Assembly: GCA_009760885.1 (NCBI GenBank)
Contig: CM019708.1
Span: 1,550,001 to 1,614,000, forward strand
DNA from: Achatina immaculata
Taxonomy: Eukaryota > Mollusca > Gastropoda > Stylommatophora > Achatinidae
Reading direction: 5' to 3'
DNA: 64,000 bases
A program made the translations under genes and the position numbers. A model generated the notes under the pieces. That model made no database searches and was not told the DNA's origin. It was given only the letters and a program-made list of their open reading frames with translations. Below are positions 53,670-64,000 of this stretch, in pieces (position 1 is the first letter of the stretch; each line of letters begins with the position of its first letter).

Positions 53670-56600
53670 CTGGAATGATAAATCATTAAGCTCTAATGAT
53701 GTATCTGGAAAAACAAATGAACCATTAAACACAACACTACTTTAGCTGAACTCTTATAATACAAGGTGCTTGAGTGTACTCAACTCTCATGACAAAAGTC
53801 GATGATTCAAACCTGGCTGGAGACATCCCACTAAGTCGACTTTTACTGGAACTGAGGAAGAAAGGGTGGCCAGGAACACTGATCACATCACCTATTTAGA
53901 CAAGTCAAGGAAAACATGGACACCATATCCCTCCCATAGGTGGGTTCATAGCATAATAGGGCTGTCTTTACCTCTTTACACCTTTCAAAGCAGTTATGCC
54001 TGCCATAAACTCAGTGCTGAATAAATAAGATGATGATGGTATATGATGTAGTTTTTAAAGTATGCATGACAGATGAGAAACAAAAAGGAAACATAAAGAT
54101 ATATGATGATGCCTGTGACTAACATATAAAGATGATGGACTCACCCTCTCCACTGCTGGCAAAGTCTGTGTTTGATGTTACTGGAATATGGGGAAATATG
54201 GCAATACTGCAGGGATCTTTGGTTTCACTGTTTAGTTCTTCCTGTAAGCTTTTAGCTTTACTCTCCTGTCATATAAAGATAAATCCTTTTAGAGACCCAT
54301 TATTTTAAAGAAATATACCTTTACTCTTCTGTCACGCACAGAAATATACATTTTTCCTATTGACATATAAATGTACATACAGAATTATCTTTTTACCCTC
54401 CTGTTATGTATGCAAATAGACATCTACCCTCTTCCTCATCCCCTCCTGTTATGTATGCAAATAGACATCTACCCTCTTCCTCATCATCATCACCTTTCAC
54501 TCCCTTAAGAGCATATGTCACAGATAAAGGCTCTACAGTCATCCCTGTTCTTAGAATTATTCTCTGCTTCCTTCCATGTGTATACCTTGTCTCTGAACAC
54601 TGTCATATTTTCTCTTCTCCAAGTAGGTCTTCCTCATTTTCTATTTCCTTGAGGATTCCATATCAGTACCTGCCTTGCTATGCTGGTGTTAGATTTCCTC
54701 AGAGTGGGGCAAATCCACATCCACTTCCTAGATATGATTGGTAGGTTCATAGGTTATTTCCTGCCCTTTCCCAGACCTCCTCGTTCTTGATATTGTCCTG
54801 CCATTTAATGTTTAAAATCCTCTTCAAGCAGTAGTTCATGAATGTTTGTACCCTCTGTTGTATTGTCTTGGTCATAACCTGTCTCTAAACCATATAGCAG
54901 GGCAGTCTTTATGTTTGTATTGAAAAGCCTAAGTTTGGTTCTTGTTTTGATGTTCTTATTTTGATGTTCTATCCTCCTGCCATGTACATAAATAGAGTTC
55001 TACCTCCTGTCATGTACAGAAATATACTTCTACCCTCCTGTCATGTACATAAATAGACTTCTACCTCCTGTCATGTACAGAAATATACTTCTACCCTCCT
55101 GTCATGTACAGAAATATACTCTCCCCCCTCCTCCCTATATTAAAAAAATATACTTTACCCTCCTGCCATCTATAGAAATATACTTTTCTGTGATGGGTCT
55201 GTTCAATGACATCAAAGGAGTGCATGGCCATTCACAGCATTTTCGGCGAGCAGAACAATAACGGAAGCCAGCAGTGCATTTGCTATGACCACAAGCAGGT
55301 ATGACAATGGAGGTGATGGCAGTAACAATAACATTCGTATGGCTGGAGTCACAAGACTACACCCATATCTGCATACTAAGTGATTCAATAAGTATGATCT
55401 GGAAGATAGAGGCAGGTTCTGTATGCAGGCAGAAATCAATGATTCGCAGAGTCACCTTCATCTATGTTACTGTACACATGGGCATCCAGGGAAATGAGAG
55501 AGCTGACAGACTGGCTGGCTCTGCTATCACTGTAGATGGACAACCACTGGATCGAGCTGATATTGTTTAATGCACTCAGAGAGATTGGCAGAGTGGAGGA
55601 CTTCAAAGGCAGTTGAATCTACATTGCTACTCAGACTGTGAGTGGTGGGAATACAGAATGGCACAGCCAGAAATGAGAGGCATACTGGACATGCAAGACA
55701 ACTGGTCAACCAACACAGGTCAGGCACTATCAGCCACAGGGCAGTGATGGATATGCTGTGGGTGGGGATCTGAGCAGCTATGGACATGACCGGGGTGCAA
55801 TGATGATAACCCAGACTATAAACCATACTTTTCTGTCATATATAAAACTTTACCCTCCTGTAATTTATAGACAAAAACTGTGCTCAAAATTAAAGCTGTT
55901 TTATCTCTTCTGATGTTTGGCTTTACGTACATCATATAATGGTCTACATATATGTTGTATCATTTTTATGACCTTCACCTATGAAAAAAAAAAATTCCAA
56001 ACAGAACTCCACAATTCTAAACTCCATTCACACAGTCAGAAACATGAAAAAAAAACAAATCCAGTCTGAGCTGTATGTTTAGAACATGAAGACACGAGAC
56101 AGAATTCAGGTACCAGTTAAGCTGTCAACCTACATTCGATGAGGCAGCTGAAGTCCAAAAGAAATATTTGAAATCTTCAGCTTGACTGACTCATTTATAT
56201 CTATAAATATTTAATACAACATTCACAAACATTAATTTACAACGTACACACAGCTGGTAATTACTGTTTAGAGAAAGACAATCTAGTATAATACTGGAAC
56301 TGAAATAGCCAGAATAGCCAACATTACATGACTGAAACAATTAGGAAAATTACATTACTTACTGTATGGTGGAATTATCCAGTACTGGTAGTAGTAAGAC
56401 TATTACTATCACTCACAGTCAGTCATTTGCATGTCCCTTGCAGAACTTTGCATGCCTAACACCTCTCCTATAGGCCTCTTGGTTGTAAGCAAGATGCCCT
56501 GCTGCTGATGCATCCATTTGCAGATTATCAATGATGTCTTATAGCCATCTTTGCTTGGTCTTCCTCTCTTTCTTTTTCCTATTATATATCCTTCCATGAC

Positions 56601-59600
56601 GTTCTTCTCTAAATTTTCATGACGTTTAATGTGTCCAAAATATTTAAGTTTTCTCTGTTTAATTTTCTTCACTAGCCAACCTTCTTCAATATTATGTTCT
56701 TATAGTATGGATATATTTGTTCTTTTTTGTGCCCATGACATTTGAAGAACTCTTTTGTAGCATTTACATTCAAAGGCATTTATATGTTTCTCAGCTGTTT
56801 TGTTAAGTGTCCAGGTCTCACAGGCATATGTTGTGATGAGTAATGATCCAAGATATTCAAAACTCTCCATTTCTTCCAATTTTTCCTCACTGATACACAT
56901 TTTAGCTGCCTTATTTATTTTGTAAGTTGTCATCAATTTAGTTTTCTTTGCATTAAGATAGAGGTTCTGCTCTTCACTATTCTTACGGACTGACATAATT
57001 AGATTTTCCATTCCTTCACTACCGCTATATTATTCCAAGTATATACCTTTTTCAGTTTGAATGCTGGATGTGAAATGAGACATGATTTCACTTGACAAAG
57101 CACCGTGGTACTAACAGTGGAAGAAGATTATGTAAAACTCACTGGTATTTACCTGCTGCTTCAGACCTGTATCAACTTTCTGTATTTCACTTTCCACTCT
57201 TTGCAGTCTATGGTTATTCTCATCAATCATCTTAGCTAGGCCAGACAGCTCGTCTTCAAGCTGTTTCACTTCTATCATAGTTTTTTCATCCAGCTGTGAC
57301 AGGAAAAGATACAGGTAATTATCTAATCTCATGTAGACAAAAAAATGGTAGTGCTTTCTTTCAATATATTTCTAATATTCAAAGTGGCAGTTTAAAGAAC
57401 ATATTCTTCTTATGTGATCTGTCCATTACAAATATTTCTCACATGACAGCCAGCCTAAAAACATTTCTTGCCTAGCAAGGATGCTTGCTTCAGTGAGTGG
57501 TGGTTTTCAGTGTCAGGGTATATTCTAGGTCCATCAACGCTTTATCATTTCTCAGGAACCAATGTTTTTCCTAGGCCATTGTATCATTAACATGACCAAA
57601 GAATGGTAACTTTCTTTTCTTGATGGAGGATAATTCACATCCAGCTCTTAGATGCTTTGTTGCTCCTCCTATCCTTCCAAATATTATACTTCTACATTTC
57701 ATTTAAAAAAGTATGATCTTTTCTGTTACTTAGATCAGTGTTCATGACTTGACTCATGTAACGCCACTGAGAATATGCAGGATCTGAGAAACTTTATTTA
57801 CAATTGCTAGTGCTCTGCAATATGTTTTTCATTTTCAGTAATCTTTCAGGTGTGATTAGTAATTTCATTTTAGCCTCTCTTAAGTAAACATAAATATAAA
57901 TCATATAAACCTAGGTTATTTTACCAGTATCATTACAGCTATAAATACTGACAAACAATAGAACAGAATAATTCTTGGAAAACCGACATGTAAATAAATG
58001 ACACTCAAGGAATAAACTTTTAAATGTTATACAGACCAAATACTAGCACTAGAGACAAGAAACATACAATGACTACATGAATATCTAGGTAATCCTCAGA
58101 GACAAGATTACAGCCAGATAGTGTTCTTGAAAATGTGAACAAGGTGCACATTCACAGCCCACTCTCTATCCATTAACTCAGTGCACCATTCTACTCCAGA
58201 AAACTTAAGAAAATGTAGATTACATCTTTACATTTCAAATATTCACTTCATCAGAACTAACCTCCTCAGTTTTCTTCTTCACCAAATCAGCCTTTTTCTT
58301 TTGTGAACTGAGTTCTGCTGACTTTTTCTCCTCTTCCACTTGAAGCTGCTTCATCTGAAACTCCATCTGCTCCAGCTTTGATTTCAAATTTTTCATCTGT
58401 GAAAATGAATGTTCAGCAGGTCAGGCCAGTATGTGAAATTTTATATGTGAAAGTTCTCCTGATATAGAATAGAACAAAATATTCATACAAAAGTTCTCTT
58501 TTGTCATCAGCAACTTGCAATTATATAATTTCATTACTATGTAATCTACTCAGGCACTTTTGCATTAGGTAAACATGTAATGTAGTTTTGAATATATGTA
58601 TACAGTAATCCAGTTGTATGTTGTTTGAAGTATCTAACACAAATTTTAATGTCTATCTTTATGTGAACACACGTTACCTGAATTTTAATATTTTTCTCCA
58701 GCATTTGTTCCCTCTCTACAACATTCATCCATTCTGTCTTATGTAAACTTTCAAGTTCCACCTTGGCATCTGTCTCTTGTTTCTCTAACTTTGACAGCTC
58801 TGCAGCAGTTGCTTCTAGATTAGTCTGATCACCAGATTCTTCAGTAGTGAGAGTGGTTATCTCTGTAATAACAGATAAACAAATATTTCCATCAGTTCAG
58901 TTGGTAAATATAATATTATTATAATCTCTGACAACAAAAAAAGTGACAGTTCAGGGCTGGTTTAACACCTGACATCATTTGCTCGCTGATTTAGTGTTCT
59001 GCGTATAAATCTACTGTACACTGTTGCTTTTGTCAGTTAGGAAATTATTGAACTGAGGTCTAAAGCTTTCACAGATTCATCAGTACTATAAGAGAAGCCG
59101 GTCAAACAAAGGACTTTGTTGACAACTGTGAATTGGCATCATTGTCAAGAAATGAAGGAATTGGGGGGGGGGGGGGGGGGACACGACTTGGGGGTGGCAA
59201 AAAAATGACAATTCATCAAGAGTTCCAGACAGATGATCAACAAAGAACGGGCATAATCAGGTACGCTGAAGGAGATACTGAAATGGAAACTGAAGCAACT
59301 ATGGGTGTGTCCAAAGTGCATGGATGATGATCATTCTTACCTAAGCAATTATAGATTCACCAAGGTTCAAGGTGCAATCATGCACAGTGATCCTGTTCTT
59401 CCTCCATGGATATAACTTCAGTCCCAGAGAATCATATAAGGATTTTAATGATAAATATGTTTGATATGGTCATTGTTAGTGGTTTTTTTAATATATAAAT
59501 TTTAGCCACAAATAACAACACTGATTAGCTGGCTTCAATTAGAAACCTAAGGATGCAAATAAACAAATGAAAAGATGAAATAAGTGTCTATCCTGATATA

Positions 59601-62468
59601 TTACAAAAGGAAGGACAGCTATTTAACCATTAAATTTAGGTTAAAACAAGCTAAACCTACTAAAACTAACCACTGCTGATCACAGGATGATCCTAAGAAA
59701 AGAGATGTCAAAGAGCTGAGGACTTGGAGAGCACTGATGATGATGTTCAAGGTAAATGATTAACAAATTTATGAGTTACAGAATTAATACAGAATAATAT
59801 CAGCAAGGAAAACCAAAATAAGCAAATGAAAAAGAAATAGGTACTATTATGCTTGTAATACCAATAATGTTAAATAAAAACTCATGGAAAATGATAAGCC
59901 AATCCAGTTACCTTGAGAAAGATGAAAATAAAAAAAAATAAAAATAAAAATTTGAAACTCATGTGTGAAATGAGATGAACAAATGAGAAAAGGAAAGATG
60001 ACTACTTGGCATTGGTAGTTTAGAACATCAAAGATGTTGATGAATAAATTGGAATGGTTTGTCTTAACCAGCACACATAAAAACTCATCAGCATTCATGC
60101 AAATATCCCAAACAGTATAACAAAACAGAATCAGTCGTGCATGTTAACTATTCTCGAGTTACATACCTAAATCAGCATCTTTTATCTGTGCTTCCTGCAC
60201 TTTCATTCTTTCTTGCTGTGATTTTACTATCCTTAACAGCTCAATGTACTCTCCCTCTGACTGTCTGGATGTTGAGCTCACTTGTGGGTGCTCTCCTCCA
60301 CTGTTAACAGTCTCTCGCTGTAGAACATCAGGAAAATTCTTATCCAAATCATACTCCTCAATTTCCAGACTGACTTGCCCTACAATGGAACTTCTTTGAT
60401 TCCAGTTGTTATTACTAGGCCCTTCACTAACAGCATCGAATGTATTCTGTTTACAGCTTTCATTATGAATGTTGTGTGTCTCAGATGTAAATGATGTTGA
60501 AGAGATCTGACCACGGGACTTTACCAAAGTGTCTGTGAACACAGGAGAAGACGGTGAACTAACTGACACTAAAGGTTTAGTGTTTGGTTGCTGCTTGCTT
60601 GAACAAGAACCACTATTCAAATCTCCTGCTAAAGTTTTTATCTGCACTGAAGTAAATCCTCTCTTGAAAGAATCATCTATTTTGTTGCTGTCTGAGCTAT
60701 GCTGCCTCACATGGGTCTCTGACTGTTTCAACAGAGCATCTCCACTGTGTTGGCGTACATGAGCCACTGCAGAAGCAAATGAGGATATGACTCGGCCACT
60801 TGTGCTTCCTGTGCCAGCTAACTGTTGTCTCACAAAGGCTGAATCTGGAAAGCTTACCTTGATCTCCCCTCCATTTTTCTGAACTGAATTGAGATCAGAA
60901 GTAGGATCTAGTCTGTCGAATAGTTTTTCATCAGAACTTCTATATTCTTCACCTCCGCCACATGTGCCCATACTTTTGCTTGGCAGTCCCTGATTATATT
61001 TGGATCTTGTTATGTGTCTATCTAAAGTTGTAGACACGAAAAGCTCTGACCTACATTTTTGATGGTCTTTAAAAGTTTGTGACTTTAAACTTTCATGAGC
61101 ATTTTTATCAGAAATAGTTACAGGGTCCTGAAGAATTCTGTTTTCTGGCACATATTTTATCACAGCTTCTGTGCTACCATTATGAAAAGGGTTTGAAACA
61201 GTTTCATTTTTAGCCTGGAAATGAGAACATCCAGTGATTACTTCTCTGTCATTGTTGTGATCTTCAGAAAGGTTGACAATATCAGTCTGGATCTTGGCTG
61301 AACTCTTGGTCTGTGAATTGCTGTGAAACTCTCTTTTATCTGAAACTTTTTGATGGTTGTTTGTGTTGGCAGATATGCTTTCTTTAGAAACTGAGGCCCC
61401 TGTCTGGTGTCTAGGTGCTGCTATAGGTGGGAGCTGCAGCTTTGAATGGTTGCTCTGAGGAATGGATAGCTGTGAGGAAAATATTAGCTGCTGCTGCTGG
61501 CGATCATGGTAAGACTGTGATGTTGTTACCACGGCTGCAGAATGATGGTGCTCATCTGATAATGAATAACCTTGTTTTGAAGATGCTACAAGTGGATGAT
61601 GTATTTGTTCTGGTGGTTTAGGTTGGTGTGTCTGGTGTGAAGAAAGTGAATGCTCCGAAGACATTAACACAGGCTGCTGTGATGGTGACTGTGTCTCATA
61701 AAATGACCAGGAGTAATTTTTAGCTTGACTGGAGAAAGGAGACAAAGCTTCTGGAACATCTGTTGGATGGAATTCTCCTGCATCTTCTCTGACTTGTTGC
61801 AGGAGAGATGCTGATACTGGCTGTCTTGTTGCACAATCTGCATGAGTATCTTTGGCTGACACTGAGGACAACGATGCTGATGAGCTGGTGGAAGCAGGAG
61901 GTAACACGTCTGCTCTATTAAGTGCTAAAGGAAATCTTTTATGTTCATCTCTGGCTGAAGTTGATGCAAGAGACACACTTGTACTGTTCTCTGATAGAGC
62001 TGCTAATGATGATGACCCTGAAGATGATGATGAAGATGAAGCTCTATGGCTTGTATTATGAGCACCACTAAATGTGGAAGATCTTTTTATAAATTCTGGT
62101 CTGGACTGATACACATGCCGCTGTGATGTATGAGGAGGAGTGAAGTTATGTACAAACTGGTACTTATTTTGTGCCAAGGTATTAATCTTTTGAGAGTTAT
62201 TCTCTCCTTGTCTCACACTGTCTACCTCTGCATGAACTAAATAATACCTGACTTCTCCAGCATATTCACCCCACTTGTGAAGAGACTGTAAAGGATACTC
62301 TGCTGGGATTAGGGACCGCTCTGTATCTCTCCATTTCTCTATAAGAGTAAAACGGCCTGTTCGACCCATAGCACTTGCTAAGGCTACCACAACATCCTGG
62401 CATGTTGTAGTATAACTGGCTCCACAAAGAACTTTCTGGATTCCATCCACCCACACCTTAAGCTCCAT
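53515..62468 (-). CDS. RASSF8: RASSF7/8-type Ras-association protein, six coding exons
   Basis: N-terminal RASSF proteins carry a Ras-association (RA) domain and a coiled coil. Family knowledge links them to junctions, ASPP/Hippo signalling and growth control. Exons (minus): 62468-60167, 58862-58678, 58396-58262, 57293-57150, 54265-54145, 53669-53515; sum 3,042 nt, 1,013 codons plus stop, all GT-AG with matching phase. Residues 1-83 are the RA domain ([54 protein letters not shown]). Residues ~90-730 are Ser/His/Gln-rich and probably disordered; ~735-935 form a Glu/Lys/Gln-rich coiled coil. The start ATG at 62468 has A at -3 and G at +4 and aligns with the usual MELKVWVDG start. Vertebrate RASSF8 is about 420 residues, so this protein is more than twice as long. 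It converges on the DCDC1-like gene. Confidence 0.88.
53758..54040 (+). repeat. SINE-like repeat copy 2 (RASSF intron 5)
   Basis: tRNA-like head with GATTCAAACCTGG as B box, a body shared with 975-1240 (GACAAGTCAAGGAAAACATG, CATAATAGGGCTGTCTTTAC) and a GATGATGATGG end. Confidence 0.5.
54145..54265 (-). CDS. RASSF8: RASSF exon 5
   Basis: Acceptor TTTATATGACAG, donor GTGAGT. Reads [40 protein letters not shown], marking the change from coiled coil to a Pro/Ser tail. Phase 0 in, phase 1 out. The acceptor and first bases resemble the neighbouring 31-bp minisatellite unit (see findings). Confidence 0.85.
54260..55190. repeat. 31-bp minisatellite in RASSF intron 4, interrupted by LINE D
   Basis: Units such as CTCCTGTCATGTACAGAAAT followed by ATACTTCTACC occur from the exon 5 boundary to 54480 and again at 54965-55190, with a last unit at 55826-55865. 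About 12 recognisable units. On the sense (minus) strand each unit reads as a pyrimidine-containing TTTCTGTACATGACAG acceptor-like site. Confidence 0.85.
54488..54960 (-). mobile_element. LINE family D 3' fragment
   Basis: Longer relative of the 1975-2205 repeat; begins with a CATCATCATCACC tail, and the minus strand resembles an RTE C-terminal tail. It lies inside the 31-bp array. Confidence 0.6.
55195..55825 (+). mobile_element. RNase H-domain fragment, probably from a LINE
   Basis: Encodes [60 protein letters not shown], the D-S and GN-x-x-AD motifs of retroelement RNase H, then a decayed tail. The plus-strand frame is broken at 55567. It sits inside the minisatellite, antisense to the RASSF gene. 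Confidence 0.72.
56405..57025 (-). mobile_element. RTE-like LINE family A, 5'-truncated with internal deletion
   Basis: The minus strand carries [40 protein letters not shown] (a deletion joins YLGSLL to TTYACET), [20 protein letters not shown], and ends at TTTGCATGTCCCTTGCAG. In RASSF intron 4. Confidence 0.88.
57150..57293 (-). CDS. RASSF8: RASSF exon 4, coiled coil
   Basis: Acceptor TTCCTGTCACAG, donor GTAAAT. Reads [40 protein letters not shown]. Phase 0 in and out. Confidence 0.92.
57294..58261. other. RASSF intron 3
   Basis: No exon or named element. A stretch near 57480-57720 may be an old LINE fragment. Confidence 0.5.
58262..58396 (-). CDS. RASSF8: RASSF exon 3, coiled coil
   Basis: Acceptor CATTTTCACAG, donor GTTAGT. 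Reads [40 protein letters not shown]. Regular heptads; phase 0 in and out. Confidence 0.92.
58678..58862 (-). CDS. RASSF8: RASSF exon 2, coiled coil
   Basis: Acceptor CTGTTATTACAG, donor GTAACG. Reads [55 protein letters not shown]. Phase 1 in, phase 0 out. Confidence 0.9.
58863..60166. other. RASSF intron 1
   Basis: Contains a poly-G run (59162-59180). Otherwise AT-rich with no gene seen; 59690-59760 has a weak LINE-tail look. Confidence 0.55.
60167..62468 (-). CDS. RASSF8: RASSF exon 1: RA domain plus long disordered region
   Basis: A single 2.3-kb coding exon. RA domain at residues 1-83, then Ser/Thr/His/Gln-rich sequence ([20 protein letters not shown]), and the first coiled-coil heptads ([20 protein letters not shown]) near the end. 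Donor GTATGT at 60166; one base (G) carries into exon 2. The frame is open a little upstream (NRVSPLIKS) but only from a TTG, so the MELK start is preferred. An acceptor-like AACAG at 62487 suggests the 5' UTR may be spliced. Confidence 0.93.
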
Positions 62469-64000
62469 ACTCTTAATTAATGGTGATACTCTGTTCAATT
62501 ATTTTTTTTTTGTTTACAGAAATTATTACATGTCTCCTGATGCTGCATGCAAGGATCCTGTGCAAGATTCACATAATCCATTTTCACTCATATTTATATT
62601 AAGTTAATCTTCACTGACATACAGACTCCTTGTCTATAACATTTATGAAATATATCACCACAGAAACATTTAAAATTACTTAATGTTTCCTTTTACTCCT
62701 GTTTCTGTTCCCTTTCTCTTATTCTGAATCAACGAGGATGTGAAAAGAGCAAACCGCGTCACAGCTACTAGGGCAGTTTTTATTATAAATGCTGAGCTGA
62801 ATTACAAGTTTTTCCCAAGAATCCAATATCCTGGATAGAAATCTTTTTTGACTCCATTCTAGCTTGGAACATCTGTTGGAATTTTAAAAAAAACACACAG
62901 CTAAACATTACTACAAAGAATGCTGATTATATAGAAAAGGATATCTAAATGTTAAGATAGCTTACTGGTACATTTTGATTAACTAGCAAAATAATTACAT
63001 AATTTCTAAGGTAAACACTAGTTGTCACCTTAGAATGTGAGCACATACTGTCATTTCAGAAAGAAAACCAACCCTGTTGTCATTGTAGAAGGTAAGTACT
63101 GCTGTATAAGAAAGGAACCATATATTGTCATTTTATAAAGTAACAAACTGCTGTCATTTTATGAGCAGAATGTGATGGCGTGTTGTCACTGTAATAAGAA
63201 CTATAATTACACACAAGGCATGAATATGACAACAGAAGCAATTTGTCAGAGAATCAGAGAGTCCTTGTGTAAACTAGTATGTTCAGCTCCAACTAGAAAC
63301 TATAAAACACTAATAGTGATTAATAAAGTTTGCCTCATCTTGTAACACAGTAGCATAAAGGTTATATTATGTAACAAATATAAACGTGTTACTAGTACAC
63401 AATTATATTATGTACCTAACACAAACTTCCTTTATTATATACCAAAGTTCAACGTTGCAATGTAAAATGTGCATGATTTCAAATATTTACCCAGCGACAT
63501 ATAAGGTTTGGTGTAGCAAACTTGATCGTTTAGGACACAGCAAGGTGAACACTGTGACTCACCTATCGAAAGAATGTGGAACTAAGTTTCGCCCTGCTCT
63601 GTATATTTGTCATTGATACAGACTCCAGTGATCAAGCTGTTTTACACTCCAGTGGAATTTGTCAAGTCTGACAGAAACTATACACTGCTAGTACCCACGT
63701 CTCAACAATTTATGTTGTGTACTGTTTGTAAGACCAACTACAGACCTAAGTGTCCCGTCGAGATGTCAGACTTGGAGGTTACCCTGACTTATCTAGCCGA
63801 CTGCGTTAGTAGTGTTAACTCCGCTCCGCCTAAGTGGATTATTTAAACAAATTGTATGCTTTTTTCATGTCTATATCTAACCTGGCCATCTTTTCCAAGT
63901 TCAAATACGGAACATTCAGTCAAGCGGGAGAGGTCAGGGGCGGTAGAAGAAAGTTAATCAGCAGTAAGCTAAGTTTATAACTTCACGTACAAATGTTAAG
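62469..64000. other. RASSF 5' flank
   Basis: No coding exon recognised. An open stretch at 63607-63843 on the plus strand has no domain, no splice partner and no codon bias, and is not called. The promoter is not identifiable by eye. Confidence 0.45.

Noticed and set aside
53677..53720. Earlier acceptor (TTTTTCCAG, 53700 region) for the last RASSF exon
   Set aside because: All phases compatible with exon 5 meet stops (for example the TAG after ATACATCAT); the acceptor at 53670 fits phase and stays open.
63607..63846. 79-codon plus-strand open frame near the right edge
   Set aside because: No domain, no splice neighbour and no coding bias are evident.
1..64000. CRISPR array, phage or bacterial mobile island
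   Set aside because: Tandem arrays here are head-to-tail minisatellites without unique spacers, and all coding evidence is eukaryotic with GT-AG introns.

Overview
This is a metazoan nuclear window: large GT-AG introns, a dense load of LINEs, Penelope-like and Tc1/mariner elements, and no bacterial-style gene packing. The mix of two conserved animal genes with many RTE-type LINEs and Penelope-like elements fits an invertebrate, perhaps a lophotrochozoan such as a mollusc. That placement is inference; the sequence does not fix the species.

Two host genes are present and converge. On the plus strand, a doublecortin-domain protein with ricin-type beta-trefoil motifs (DCDC1-like) enters from the left edge and ends at a stop at 42882. 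I assembled 21 coding exons by hand from splice sites and reading phase; they chain in frame to 1,108 codons plus stop. On the minus strand, a RASSF7/8-type gene starts at 62468 and ends at 53515 in six coding exons whose phases also close (1,013 codons plus stop). It has a near-canonical N-terminal RA domain, a very long disordered middle and a coiled-coil tail. The roughly 10.6 kb between the two stop codons holds repeats and no host gene that I can recognise.

Most of the rest is transposon-derived. The LINE remnants look like the RTE group (apurinic-type endonuclease plus reverse transcriptase, about 3.2 kb when complete, simple-repeat tails). The best copy (19284-22479, minus) has landed inside a TTAA-flanked MITE, with a 12-bp target duplication. 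Further truncated copies lie near 1.3, 10.5-11.8, 15.7, 22.7-23.4, 23.6-27.1, 33.5, 39.9, 46.5, 49.5-51.1, 52.6 and 56.4-57.0 kb. Six of these have recognisable 11-12 bp duplications. Penelope-like elements with a GIY-YIG domain occur at 17.27-18.3 kb and as a head-to-head pair at 31.1-32.9 kb. A mariner (38485-39767) and a Tc1-like element (7514-8984) keep terminal inverted repeats but have broken transposases. Three TTAA-flanked MITEs (2911, 18636, 34632) form one family.

Tandem arrays of 29, 31, 41, 42, 50, 52 and 64 bp are scattered through introns and intergenic DNA. The most unusual is the 31-bp array upstream of RASSF exon 5: its unit resembles the exon's own splice acceptor, so the array may contain many decoy 3' splice sites. 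I found no CRISPR array, rRNA, convincing functional tRNA, or operon-like or defence system.
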